This document shows positions 27,036 through 35,279 of a DNA stretch of 64,000 bases, in pieces; within the stretch, counting starts at the first letter, position 1, and each line of letters begins with the position of its first letter. This stretch comes from MFD04716-140 sp963703125 (GTDB lineage Bacteria > Bacteroidota > Bacteroidia > Flavobacteriales > Flavobacteriaceae): assembly GCA_963703125.1 (NCBI GenBank), contig OY969790.1:3658001-3722000 (forward strand). Reading direction: 5' to 3'. The position numbers and the translations under genes are program-made. The notes beneath the pieces are model-generated. The model had not been told where the DNA came from. It searched no databases and worked only from the letters and a program-made list of their open reading frames with translations.

Positions 27036-27986
27036 ATGAGTGCCATACCGAGTGTAGATCTGGGCGATTTTTTATCTGACAATACAGAAAGAAAAACCAA
27101 ATTCATCAATGAAATAGGTAGCGCATTCGGCGATATTGGATTTGTGGCGTTGAGCGGTCATTTTCTTTCCGATAAATTGGTCGAAGATTTATATGCTGAG
27201 ATAAAAAAGTTTTTCAATTTGCCCCAAGAGCTAAAAAACACCTATGAAATTCCAGGAATTGGTGGGCAACGAGGGTATACCTCTTTTGGTAAGGAACACG
27301 CAAAAGGCAGAAAAGAGGGCGATCTAAAGGAATTTTGGCATTTTGGCCAATATGTCGAGAATGATCCAAAACTGAGCGCGGAATACCCCGATAATGTGTT
27401 GGTCAAGGAACTTCCCAAATTCAATGAAGTAGGTAAAGAAACCTATAAAATGTTGGAGAAGACAGCTAAATATGTCCTCCGGGCGTTGGCCTTGCATTTG
27501 GAATTGGACGAAAAATACTTTGACAAATACATATTAAATGGAAACTCAATTTTAAGGCCCATACACTATCCGCCCATAACCACTGAACCCAAAACGGCCG
27601 TTCGTGCCGCTGCCCATGGCGATATCAACCTTATTACCTTGTTGATGGGATCTCACGGCAAGGGACTACAAGTGATGAACCACAAAGGAGAATGGGTGGA
27701 TGCAATTGCAAAACCTGATCAATTGATGATCAATGTTGGGGATATGCTATCGCGATTGACAAACAACAAGCTTAAATCTACCATTCATCAGGTCGTGAAT
27801 CCACCTAGGGAAATGTGGAGTACTTCTCGATATTCAATCCCGTTTTTTATGCACCCCATAAGTGAAATGCCCTTAAACTGTTTGGAGGAATGCATAGATA
27901 CTGAACACCAAAAGGCATTTGACGATATTACCGCCGGTGAATTTCTCCACGAGCGATTGATTGAGTTGGGGTTGATAAAATCGTGA
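27036..27986 (+). CDS. Isopenicillin N synthase-like 2OG/Fe(II) oxygenase
   Basis: 316 residues. N-terminal DIOX_N region: SVDLGDFLSD, then IGFVALSGHFL. The iron site is His and Asp in AAAHGDINLITLL and the distal His in KSTIHQVVNPP; the co-substrate Arg is in TSRYSIPFFM. It should be a soluble non-haem oxygenase using 2-oxoglutarate (or, less likely, no co-substrate as in true IPNS). Substrate unknown. Divergent from the E1 gene, with its own promoter. Confidence 0.85.
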   Translation: MSAIPSVDLGDFLSDNTERKTKFINEIGSAFGDIGFVALSGHFLSDKLVEDLYAEIKKFFNLPQELKNTYEIPGIGGQRGYTSFGKEHAKGRKEGDLKEFWHFGQYVENDPKLSAEYPDNVLVKELPKFNEVGKETYKMLEKTAKYVLRALALHLELDEKYFDKYILNGNSILRPIHYPPITTEPKTAVRAAAHGDINLITLLMGSHGKGLQVMNHKGEWVDAIAKPDQLMINVGDMLSRLTNNKLKSTIHQVVNPPREMWSTSRYSIPFFMHPISEMPLNCLEECIDTEHQKAFDDITAGEFLHERLIELGLIKS

Positions 27987-28074
27987 GAAAGTTTTTAAAA
28001 AAGTAACTATCAATTACGGGTAATTTTTTCCTACAAAATCCGTTTTGTGATTTTGGCAATCCAATCTAATACAT

Positions 28075-29298
28075 ATGAAGAATTTTTTGGTAATACCTAT
28101 TTTATTTTTTTTTGCATCAAATTCATTTTCTCAAATAGCTTTTGAAAAAGCTTACTTTATTGACAATACTGATAAAAGAATTGAATGCTTTATTCGCAAT
28201 GTTGATGGGAGAAATAATCCGTCTGGTTTTGAGTATCGACTTGATGCCGATGATGAAACGAAAGAAGGTATTATCGGTAGCGTAAAGGAGTTTAAAATTT
28301 ATGGCGGGAATCATTATGTGAGATTTAGAGTTAAGATCAATAGGTCATCTGACAAAACCAATTTATTGGAAACCGATAGGGCCATCACATTTAGAGAAGA
28401 AGAACTTTATCTTAAACTTTTGGTTGAAGGCTCGGCAAATCTATATTCTTATGAAGAAGGCAGTATTGTTAGATACTTTTATTCTACCCAAGATAAAGTA
28501 ATCAGTCAATTGGTATATAAGCGTTACAAAAAAGAGAATTTAGAAATCGGAGAGAACAATGAATTCAGGCAACAATTGTATAATGACCTAAAATGTCAAG
28601 ATATAGATCCAGATAAAATTTTACGGTTGCCTTATAAATTGGATCCCTTGGTCAAACTATTTAATCAATATAATCTTTGCCAAAACCCGGATTTTAAGTT
28701 AAACGAAAAGGATAAAAAAAATACTAAATTTAAACTAAATGCTCGCCCAGGGGTCAACATTGCCAAATTAAAGGTTGAAAATAACCAATCCAGAACAAAA
28801 AATGTCGATTTTGAACAAAAGACCAGTTTGAGATTAGGTTTAGAGCTGGAGGCCATTCTACCATTCAACAAAAACAAATGGGCCCTGTTTATTGAACCGA
28901 CCTTTCAGTCATACCAAGATGATCAGGTTACCATGCCCTCCAATGTAAGTATACCTAATGGAAGAACGGCTAAGGCCAACTACAAATCAGTTGAAGTTCC
29001 TTTTGGCCTGAGACACTACTTTTTTTTGACGGGGAAATCCAAGATTTTTTTAAATGCTGGATTGTTGGTCGATATGCCATTCAACTCTAAAATTATATAT
29101 ACTGGATTAAGGGATGAAATTGCAGAAATTGGTTATAATTATAGTTTTACAGGAGGTATAGGATACAATTTTAATAACAAAGTAAGCATCGAAGGTAGAT
29201 TCCTTGGAAATAGAGAAGTGTTTAACACGAAGGCCTATCGTTCCTATTTTTCATCTTATAGCGGCTTTTCCATTATCTTTGGATATTCAGTATTTTAG
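28075..29298 (+). CDS. Outer-membrane beta-barrel-like secreted protein
   Basis: 407 residues with a signal peptide (about 1-19, ending NSFSQ). Residues 20-200 are a domain of unknown role (KAYFIDNTDKRIECFIRN, VKEFKIYGGNHYVRF). Residues 215-407 look like an outer-membrane barrel: ARPGVNIAKLKVEN, KWALFIEPTFQSYQ, VPFGLRHYFFL, IFLNAGLLVDMPF, FTGGIGYNFNNKVSIEGRF and an aromatic C-terminus FGYSVF. This design is common in Flavobacteria. Function unknown. Confidence 0.75.
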   Translation: MKNFLVIPILFFFASNSFSQIAFEKAYFIDNTDKRIECFIRNVDGRNNPSGFEYRLDADDETKEGIIGSVKEFKIYGGNHYVRFRVKINRSSDKTNLLETDRAITFREEELYLKLLVEGSANLYSYEEGSIVRYFYSTQDKVISQLVYKRYKKENLEIGENNEFRQQLYNDLKCQDIDPDKILRLPYKLDPLVKLFNQYNLCQNPDFKLNEKDKKNTKFKLNARPGVNIAKLKVENNQSRTKNVDFEQKTSLRLGLELEAILPFNKNKWALFIEPTFQSYQDDQVTMPSNVSIPNGRTAKANYKSVEVPFGLRHYFFLTGKSKIFLNAGLLVDMPFNSKIIYTGLRDEIAEIGYNYSFTGGIGYNFNNKVSIEGRFLGNREVFNTKAYRSYFSSYSGFSIIFGYSVF

Positions 29299-29311
29299 CC
29301 CTAAAAAAGTT

Positions 29312-29638
29312 ATGGATTTTAAAGACCAACTTAAAAACCTCTTTCCAGAACATATTCCTGAAAAGCAGGAATCCCCTAAATCCATAAGTAATATTTGGCT
29401 TCAAGTCGAGCCCATAATCTGCAAATATGAAAAGCGAAAAGGCAAACCCATTACTATTTTGGAAGGGTATAACGGTGCCGATCATGATTTTAAGATACTT
29501 GCCAAAGAATTAAAGACCAAACTTAGTGTGGGCGGTACTTTCAAAGAAGGGAAAATAATTATTCAAGGCGATTACAGGGATCAAATTATGGGCTTCCTAA
29601 AAGAAAAAGGATTTTCCGTAAAGCGGGTTGGCGGATAG
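29312..29638 (+). CDS. SUI1/eIF1-like translation factor
   Basis: 108 residues from ATG 29312 (MDFKDQLKNLFPEHIPEKQE); a longer frame reaching back to 29204 overlaps the previous gene and is unlikely. The C-terminal SUI1 domain is clear: VEPIICKYEKRKGKPITILE, ILAKELKTKLSVGGTFKEGK and IIQGDYRDQIMGFLKEKGF. Bacterial SUI1 (YciH) proteins bind the 30S subunit and affect start-codon fidelity or stress translation. It sits 13 bases after the previous stop. Confidence 0.9.
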   Translation: MDFKDQLKNLFPEHIPEKQESPKSISNIWLQVEPIICKYEKRKGKPITILEGYNGADHDFKILAKELKTKLSVGGTFKEGKIIIQGDYRDQIMGFLKEKGFSVKRVGG

Positions 29639-29754
29639 TGATACACGTTGACGATGCAGAAATTACTGAATGGTTGCTCGATTTATTGTTAATTTTTTTT
29701 ATTTTTTTCGATTAAGCGTTACATTTAGGGGCCAATTACCAAAACAAGTCTCAT

Positions 29755-30687
29755 ATGGGTTCCCTTCTGCACATTACGAATGGAGATAATTTCACGGAAA
29801 AACTTCAGCACCTCAATTTAGGTGGTGATGTAATCACTTGGCGTGAAATGCTTTGCGAGGGTAGAACCGAGACCAATGTAGGTAGTGAATCTTTCTGGAA
29901 AACCCGATTTGAATACCTTAACAAAAATTACAAGGTTTCCAAGTCTTGGTTTATCGAAAAAACCTTAAAAGAATACCGATCTCTTTGCAATCACAAACAA
30001 CAGGATCATATTGTACTTTGGTTTGAATACGATCTTTTTTGCCAGGTGAACATGCTTGCCGTCATAAGTTGGCTCAAAACGAATCGCAAGTATGCCGAAA
30101 TATCTTTGGTATGCAGCGGCAAGGAAGATGGGACGGACAAGATGTACGGACTTAATGAGTTGAGTGATGAACAATTACTGCAATTGTTTGCCAATAAGAC
30201 GATCCTAACCCAGGATGATATAGAATATGCCGATTATGTTTGGCAATTGTACTGTAGCAACAATCCCATACGATTGGAAAATCTAACAGATTATAAGGAA
30301 TTTCAATTTTCGTATTTATCGGAGGCCATGAAGGCACATTTAAAGCGTTTCCCAACCATTAAAAATGGGCTAAATCAAGTTGAAAACCAGGTACTGGGCT
30401 TATCCCAGGACAGAAAGCTTAAAACGCGTGAAGAATTAATGGGTGCCATACTTTCGAATCAAGGAGTTTATGGTTTTGGGGATACACAGTATGATCGTAT
30501 TCTTAATACGTTAAAACCACTTTACACTTCTTTCAACCCAGTAAAGCTCACCAAAAAAGGAAAGGATATTCTTGATGGCAAGACCAGTTATTACTCTTGC
30601 ATCCAGGATAACAATGTGTATCTTGGTGGTGCTTTAAAGTATAGTTATCTATACAACACGGAATCAAACCGTATTTTAAAATTGTAG
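29755..30687 (+). CDS. DUF1835 domain-containing protein
   Basis: 310 residues, cytosolic. The DUF1835 opening is visible (LLHITNGDNFTEKLQHLNLG, then DVITWREMLCEG), followed by QDHIVLWFEYDLFCQVNMLA. The C-terminal half has a winged-helix look: TREELMGAILSNQGVYGFGD and LTKKGKDILDG. Function of the family is unknown. It is followed one base later by the nucleoside phosphorylase gene, so they share a transcript. Confidence 0.85.
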   Translation: MGSLLHITNGDNFTEKLQHLNLGGDVITWREMLCEGRTETNVGSESFWKTRFEYLNKNYKVSKSWFIEKTLKEYRSLCNHKQQDHIVLWFEYDLFCQVNMLAVISWLKTNRKYAEISLVCSGKEDGTDKMYGLNELSDEQLLQLFANKTILTQDDIEYADYVWQLYCSNNPIRLENLTDYKEFQFSYLSEAMKAHLKRFPTIKNGLNQVENQVLGLSQDRKLKTREELMGAILSNQGVYGFGDTQYDRILNTLKPLYTSFNPVKLTKKGKDILDGKTSYYSCIQDNNVYLGGALKYSYLYNTESNRILKL

Positions 30688-30688
30688 C

Positions 30689-31558
30689 ATGCAATTAAGG
30701 CCTTCTGAGCTTATCCTGAATGCCGATAATAGCATTTATCACCTAAATCTACTTCCTGAAGACATTGCGGCTACAATCATCACCGTGGGTGACCCTGATC
30801 GCGTTTCAAATGTCTCCAGATATTTCGATTCCATTGATGTAAATAAACGGAAACGGGAGTTTCATACACATACGGGGACGCTAAACGGAAAACGTCTGAC
30901 AGTAATTTCCACCGGGATTGGAACCGACAATGTTGATATTGTACTGAACGAGCTCGATGCCCTGGCAAACATCAATTTTAGCACACGAAAAATTAAGGAA
31001 AATCGTATACGATTAAAAATTGTGCGCATTGGTACTTCAGGGGCCATTCAGCCTGAAATCCCTCTGGATTCTTTTCTATTAAGTCAATATGCAGTAGGTT
31101 TTGACGGTCTATTACATTTTTATAAAAGTGAAGATGTTCAAGAATTTGAAATTTCCAATCCCTTAAAAAAACACCTGGATCATTTTGCAGCAAAAGCCGC
31201 ACCTTATGTGGTGAAATGTGACGAGGACCTGTCCATAAAAATAGCCTCAAATCGTATACGATTAGGCATAACAGCAACGACGTCGGGGTTTTACGAACCG
31301 CAAGGAAGAACGCTTCGATTGGAACCCCAAAATGCGGATTTCATTTCAAAACTGGGTAACTTTAGATTCAAAGCAATGAAAATTACGAATCTTGAAATGG
31401 AAACCGCGGGTATTTACGGGCTTTCGAAGTTACTTGGGCATGAGTCTATTTCCTTAAATTGCATACTGGCCAACAGAACCACGGGAGAATTTTCCAAGAC
31501 CCCGGAGAAATCTATGGATGCCCTCATAAAATACACTTTGGAAAAATTAACAGAATGA
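30689..31558 (+). CDS. Nucleoside phosphorylase (uridine phosphorylase-like)
   Basis: 289 residues, PNP/UDP family. Phosphate and substrate motifs are present: IITVGDPDRVSNVSRYFD, TGIGTDNVDIVLNEL, IRIGTSGAIQPEIPL, TATTSGFYEPQGR and ITNLEMETAGIYGLSKLLGH. It should split a nucleoside with phosphate to base plus ribose-1-phosphate for salvage. Its stop overlaps the next gene's ATG (ATGA), and it lies one base after DUF1835. Confidence 0.88.
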   Translation: MQLRPSELILNADNSIYHLNLLPEDIAATIITVGDPDRVSNVSRYFDSIDVNKRKREFHTHTGTLNGKRLTVISTGIGTDNVDIVLNELDALANINFSTRKIKENRIRLKIVRIGTSGAIQPEIPLDSFLLSQYAVGFDGLLHFYKSEDVQEFEISNPLKKHLDHFAAKAAPYVVKCDEDLSIKIASNRIRLGITATTSGFYEPQGRTLRLEPQNADFISKLGNFRFKAMKITNLEMETAGIYGLSKLLGHESISLNCILANRTTGEFSKTPEKSMDALIKYTLEKLTE

Positions 31559-32406
31559 AAAATGTGCAAATAATAGGCGTGCCAGAGCACTTCAATTTTC
31601 CCTGGCACCTGGCCATTGAAGAAGGTGCTTTTGAAGCACGGGGAATAAACTTGCAATGGACGGATATTCCTGAAGGAACCGGGAGAATGTGCCAAATGCT
31701 GGAAAATGGTGAAACGGACTTGGCGATCATCCTTACCGAAGGTCTGGTTAAGAGTATTATTGAAGGCAATCCCAGTAAAATTGTTCAAGGTTATATCGAT
31801 TCTCCCCTACTTTGGGGAATTCATGTCGCCGCCAATTCTCCCTATAGGTCTATTTTAGAGCTTAAAAACAGGAAGGTGGCCATTAGTCGGTTCGGGAGCG
31901 GAAGTCACCTTATGGCCTATGTAAATGCCCAGAATGAAGGTTGGGATACCAGTTCTTTGGCATTTGAGGTTGTCAATAATTTGGATGGGGCCATTGAGGC
32001 CCTTGAAAACCGACGCGCAGATTATTTTATGTGGGAGCATTTTACCACAAAACCAATAGTGGACGAGGGGGTTTTTTGTCGTTTAGGGGACTGCCCTACC
32101 CCATGGCCTTGCTTTGTGATTGCGGTAACGGATACGTTTTTGGCTGAAAATCCAGGAACAATGATCCATATTCTTAAAACCATCAATCTCTATACGGCTG
32201 AATTCAAACAAATACCCAGTATTGACAGAACTTTGGCCAATGCGTATGGTCAGAAGTTGGAAGATATTCAGGAATGGCTATCCCTGACACGATGGAGTCA
32301 ATCACAATTGGACGCTCACGTGATTGAAAATGTTGCCGATACGCTCTTCAAATTAAAATTGATTGACAAAAAACCAAATAAACCTCGAATTTTAGCAGAT
32401 TTTTAG
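31555..32406 (+). CDS. Cytosolic periplasmic-binding-protein-like protein (Ca3427-like)
   Basis: 283 residues from ATG 31555 (MKNVQIIGVPEHFNFPWHLA). It has the two-lobed substrate-binding fold: EEGAFEARGINLQWTDIPEG, ETDLAIILTEGLV, LKNRKVAISRFGSGSHLMAY and NRRADYFMWEH. The pattern recalls Ca3427-like/NMT1-like binding proteins. There is no signal peptide and no ABC permease or ATPase nearby, so it is probably not a transporter subunit; a cytosolic ligand-binding or enzymatic role is possible. Coupled by 4-base overlap to the nucleoside phosphorylase. Confidence 0.75.
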   Translation: MKNVQIIGVPEHFNFPWHLAIEEGAFEARGINLQWTDIPEGTGRMCQMLENGETDLAIILTEGLVKSIIEGNPSKIVQGYIDSPLLWGIHVAANSPYRSILELKNRKVAISRFGSGSHLMAYVNAQNEGWDTSSLAFEVVNNLDGAIEALENRRADYFMWEHFTTKPIVDEGVFCRLGDCPTPWPCFVIAVTDTFLAENPGTMIHILKTINLYTAEFKQIPSIDRTLANAYGQKLEDIQEWLSLTRWSQSQLDAHVIENVADTLFKLKLIDKKPNKPRILADF

Positions 32407-32489
32407 CAGTTATATTCTTGATAAACAAACTATTGCTTCTTAATTTTAAAAGCAATCGATTGCTGTTGAACTAAAAGTTTCTTGTTGTT

Positions 32490-32924
32490 ATGTTGTCCAG
32501 ATTCACTTCTCCCTTGCATATTGTTACCCTTTTATTTTTTTCGTTAGTCTTTTATTCCGCGAATGCACAGACATTTTATGCGTTGAAAATAGACCGTACT
32601 ATTCGAAATGAAGCTATTGATATTACAAGCAAATACCAGCCAAGACTGGTAATGGGTATAGATCAAGCCTTGGAATTTCAGCAAACCGTTGCTCGTTTTT
32701 TGGTAAAAAAGAAAGCTATTGAAAATGATCGGACCCTTTCCGATAAGGGCAAATATTACTTATTAAAGCGGATTTCGAGCAGGGAAACTTCTGAAATGGC
32801 AGATGTTTTGGAGCCGTTTCGTTGGCAAGAATATATGCGGATTAAATCTTTGATCCAACCGATACCTGTCCCATATTCTGAAGGAGGAGATCTCATTGCG
32901 CACGATGCCATTACCAATCAATAG
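32490..32924 (+). CDS. Exported hypothetical protein
   Basis: 144 residues with a signal peptide (LPLTLLF-like hydrophobic stretch HIVTLLFFSLVFYSANAQ, cleaved near ANA-QT). The mature part is helical and charged (DQALEFQQTVARFLVKKKAI, then SDKGKYYLLKRISSRETSEM). No family recognised. Its 3' end overlaps the convergent ung gene by 14 bases. Confidence 0.65.
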   Translation: MLSRFTSPLHIVTLLFFSLVFYSANAQTFYALKIDRTIRNEAIDITSKYQPRLVMGIDQALEFQQTVARFLVKKKAIENDRTLSDKGKYYLLKRISSRETSEMADVLEPFRWQEYMRIKSLIQPIPVPYSEGGDLIAHDAITNQ

Positions 32925-33576
32925 GGTTTTTTCCCATTTCTTTCAATAGCTCGTTGGTGCTGCTAAAATGTTTGTTGCCGAACCAAAGCCCTCTATTTGC
33001 GCTTAAAGGCGAAGGGTGTCCTGAAGTAAGGATGTGATGTTTTTTAGTATCGATCAAGGCGGTTTTCTTTTTTGCAAATCCGCCCCAGAGTAAAAAAATA
33101 AGTCCCTCTTTTTCTTCCGACAGTTTTTTGATAACACTGTCCGTAAAGACTTCCCACCCCTTATTTTGATGGCTTGCGGCTTCATGGGCCCTTACTGTGA
33201 GCGTTGCATTCAAAAGCAATACACCTTGATCGGCCCATTTTTCAAGATTGCCGCTTCTTGGATAGGGCTTACCTAAATCACTTTCAATTTCCTTGAATAT
33301 GTTGATTAGTGATGGTGGGTGTGGAATGCCGTCCTTTACCGAAAAGCAGAGTCCGTTTGCTTGATTTGGTCCATGATAGGGGTCTTGGCCAATGATGACC
33401 ACTTTGGTTTTATTGAATGGCGAATGATCAAAAGCGGCGAAAATATGTTTTCCTTGAGGATAACATACATGCTTGTTGTACTCCCTCTTTACGAACTCTG
33501 TCAAAGCAGTGAAATATGCCTTTTCGAATTCTTGGGATAATTGGTTCTTCCAGGTTTCATTGATTTTTACTAGCAT
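32911..33576 (-). CDS. ung: Uracil-DNA glycosylase
   Basis: 221 residues, family 1 UDG, full length. The water-activating motif is VIIGQDPYHGPNQANGLCFS, the leucine/minor-groove loop is LTSGHPSPLSANRGLWFG with the catalytic His, and LLLNATLTVRAHEAASHQ holds the uracil-recognition Asn. It removes uracil from DNA in base-excision repair. No LexA-type operator like those at 60560-60630 was found upstream. Confidence 0.97.
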   Translation of the reverse strand: MLVKINETWKNQLSQEFEKAYFTALTEFVKREYNKHVCYPQGKHIFAAFDHSPFNKTKVVIIGQDPYHGPNQANGLCFSVKDGIPHPPSLINIFKEIESDLGKPYPRSGNLEKWADQGVLLLNATLTVRAHEAASHQNKGWEVFTDSVIKKLSEEKEGLIFLLWGGFAKKKTALIDTKKHHILTSGHPSPLSANRGLWFGNKHFSSTNELLKEMGKNPIDW

Positions 33577-33692
33577 AATTGGGGTTTTATCCCGGGGTGT
33601 TCTAACTTTATAAAAATAAGCATTGCGAAGTTAAATCATAGAAAAGTAATAATGGTCCCCAACCTTTGAAACAAATCTGGAAGTATGTTGAA

Positions 33693-33775
33693 CTATTTAT
33701 AAGTTTATTAGCTTATAAAAGCTATTTATAAGTTTATTAGCTTATAATGTGTACTTATAAGTCTTATAACTTATA
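33693..33775. promoter_or_regulatory. Repeated TTATAAG/CTTATAA palindromes upstream of the satD-like gene
   Basis: A perfect 26-base direct repeat occupies 33693-33718 and 33722-33747 (29-base period). Each copy contains the inverted pair TTATAAG and CTTATAA separated by 8 bases. A third cluster at 33755-33775 carries TTATAAG, CTTATAA and CTTATA again. Immediately downstream, TATATTTG (33783-33790) fits a -7 box, and the ATG is at 33815. The arrangement looks like cooperative operator sites, plausibly bound by the HTH-ended product of the first gene. Confidence 0.65.
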
Positions 33776-33814
33776 TTTTGCCTATATTTGTTCTTGACAA
33801 TATTTCTATCAAGC

Positions 33815-34498
33815 ATGAAAAAAGGAGTGATTTCAGGAGATATAGTAGCTTTTACGAGCCTTTCAATGTCCCAAAAGGAACTGGTGGAAGACCGATTGAA
33901 AATATTATTGGGCAAATTAGCAGACGAATTCAAATGCTTTGCGCGATTGGTAAAGGGAGACTATCTTGAATGTGTTGTCCCGAAGCCGGAAGATATGTTG
34001 ACCGTTGCCTTGTTAATAAAGAGCACTATAAAATCAATCCCCATGGGGTTTGATAAAAAAAATGACAATAGGTCACCGTACTTTGAGAATTACGGTGTGC
34101 GTCTGGCTATGGGATATGGTGCATTGGAGCGTTTTGATGTAGAAAAGGGAATCATTGATGGGGAAGCTATATACCTATCGGGCCGCAAGATCAATGAAGA
34201 AGATACCCACACTATGGATCGCATAAGCATCAAGAACACCCTCTTTTTTGTTTCAATGGATGACGCACTTAACGACACCATGGAACCTCTAACGGCTTTG
34301 CTCGATTTTCTTATGAACAAAGCGACGGCGCGCCAATCGGAGGTACTGCAGTACAAGCTTTTAGGATATAATGAAGACAGCATCGCCAAAAAGATGGGTA
34401 TTTCACAATCGGCAGTCAATCAACATTCGAACAGTGCTGGATGGAACGCCATAGAGAAGGCAACGGAATACTTCAATAAAACAATTAAAAACTTGTAA
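33815..34498 (+). CDS. SatD-like protein with C-terminal helix-turn-helix
   Basis: 227 residues from ATG 33815 (MKKGVISGDIVAFTSLSMSQ). The N-terminal part has a small nucleotide-cyclase/GTPase-like look (RLVKGDYLECVVPKPEDMLT, VRLAMGYGALE), as in SatD-family proteins. The C-terminal end is a clear HTH: LLGYNEDSIAKKMGISQSAV. It probably senses a signal and regulates its own operon through the palindromes upstream. SatD-family and DUF3307 genes are often neighbours, as here (3 bases apart). Confidence in the SatD label is moderate. Confidence 0.7.
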   Translation: MKKGVISGDIVAFTSLSMSQKELVEDRLKILLGKLADEFKCFARLVKGDYLECVVPKPEDMLTVALLIKSTIKSIPMGFDKKNDNRSPYFENYGVRLAMGYGALERFDVEKGIIDGEAIYLSGRKINEEDTHTMDRISIKNTLFFVSMDDALNDTMEPLTALLDFLMNKATARQSEVLQYKLLGYNEDSIAKKMGISQSAVNQHSNSAGWNAIEKATEYFNKTIKNL

Positions 34499-34501
34499 CG
34501 T

Positions 34502-35221
34502 ATGGATTACGCCCAAATGATCTTATTACAGCTATTGGCCCATATCCTAACCGATTATACCTTTCAATCGGATAAGATGGCGGCGGGCAAGAATGAAAAA
34601 GGGTTTAAGAGCAAGTTTCTAAAATGGCATGTGCTGATTATGTTCATTTCCTCATGGATCCTATCCTTTCAGATCAAGTTTATTTTCGGGGCACTTACAA
34701 TCGCCTTAACACATTGGGTCATTGATGGCTTCAAACCAAAATTGAATAAAAGCAAAGTCTTGGGCAGGTATGCTTTTTTCATAGACCAAGGGTTGCATGT
34801 TATTATTTTAATATCAATTGTTTATATTTATACTATTTATTTTGAAATAGATACGATTATTTATTTAAACTTTAACTCCACATATATTTTAATCGGTATC
34901 GGATATCTTTTCTGCGGTAAACCGGCCAATGTGTTTATTAAGGAAATTTTCCAATCGTCGAAAATTGAATTCGAAGGAATGGACAAAGAGGATCTTCCGA
35001 ATGCCGGAAGGCTCATTGGGGTGGTGGAAAGATGGTTGGTGCTCACCTTTATTTTGATTAATCAATTCAGCGCGGTTGGTTTTCTTATTGCCGCTAAATC
35101 CATTTTGCGCTACAAGGATGAGACCAAAGGTTTTAACAAAACTGAATATGTATTGATCGGAACCTTGCTAAGTTTCGGAATTGCCATTGGTATTGGTGTC
35201 CTAATCGATGTACTTGGTTAA
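34502..35221 (+). CDS. DUF3307 membrane protein
   Basis: 239 residues with several membrane helices (KWHVLIMFISSWILSF, IFGALTIALTHWVIDGF, LHVIILISIVYIYTIYF, TYILIGIGYLFCG, YVLIGTLLSFGIAIGIGVLI). The opening LLQLLAHILTDYTFQSDKMA and THWVIDGFKPKL, with conserved His and Asp, are typical of DUF3307. The role is unknown. It is co-transcribed with the SatD-like regulator and is the probable effector of that pair. Confidence 0.85.
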   Translation: MDYAQMILLQLLAHILTDYTFQSDKMAAGKNEKGFKSKFLKWHVLIMFISSWILSFQIKFIFGALTIALTHWVIDGFKPKLNKSKVLGRYAFFIDQGLHVIILISIVYIYTIYFEIDTIIYLNFNSTYILIGIGYLFCGKPANVFIKEIFQSSKIEFEGMDKEDLPNAGRLIGVVERWLVLTFILINQFSAVGFLIAAKSILRYKDETKGFNKTEYVLIGTLLSFGIAIGIGVLIDVLG

Positions 35222-35252
35222 GGTTGCCTTCCATCAATTCAACACGAATCCA

Positions 35253-35260
35253 TACCTTTG
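35253..35260 (+). promoter_or_regulatory. Candidate -7 box for mutS2
   Basis: TACCTTTG matches TAnnTTTG, 19 bases before the mutS2 ATG at 35280. A -33 element at standard spacing is not clear, so this is a candidate only. Confidence 0.4.
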
Positions 35261-35279
35261 CCGACTATTAGATTGAACA

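Noticed and set aside
29204..29311. Extended N-terminus for the SUI1 gene
   Set aside because: It would overlap the preceding barrel gene and adds residues not found in SUI1; ATG 29312 is better.
30995..31265. AATCGTATACGATTA occurring twice, a possible operator
   Set aside because: Both copies lie inside the nucleoside phosphorylase gene and encode the same residues (NRIRL); coincidence of codon use is simpler.
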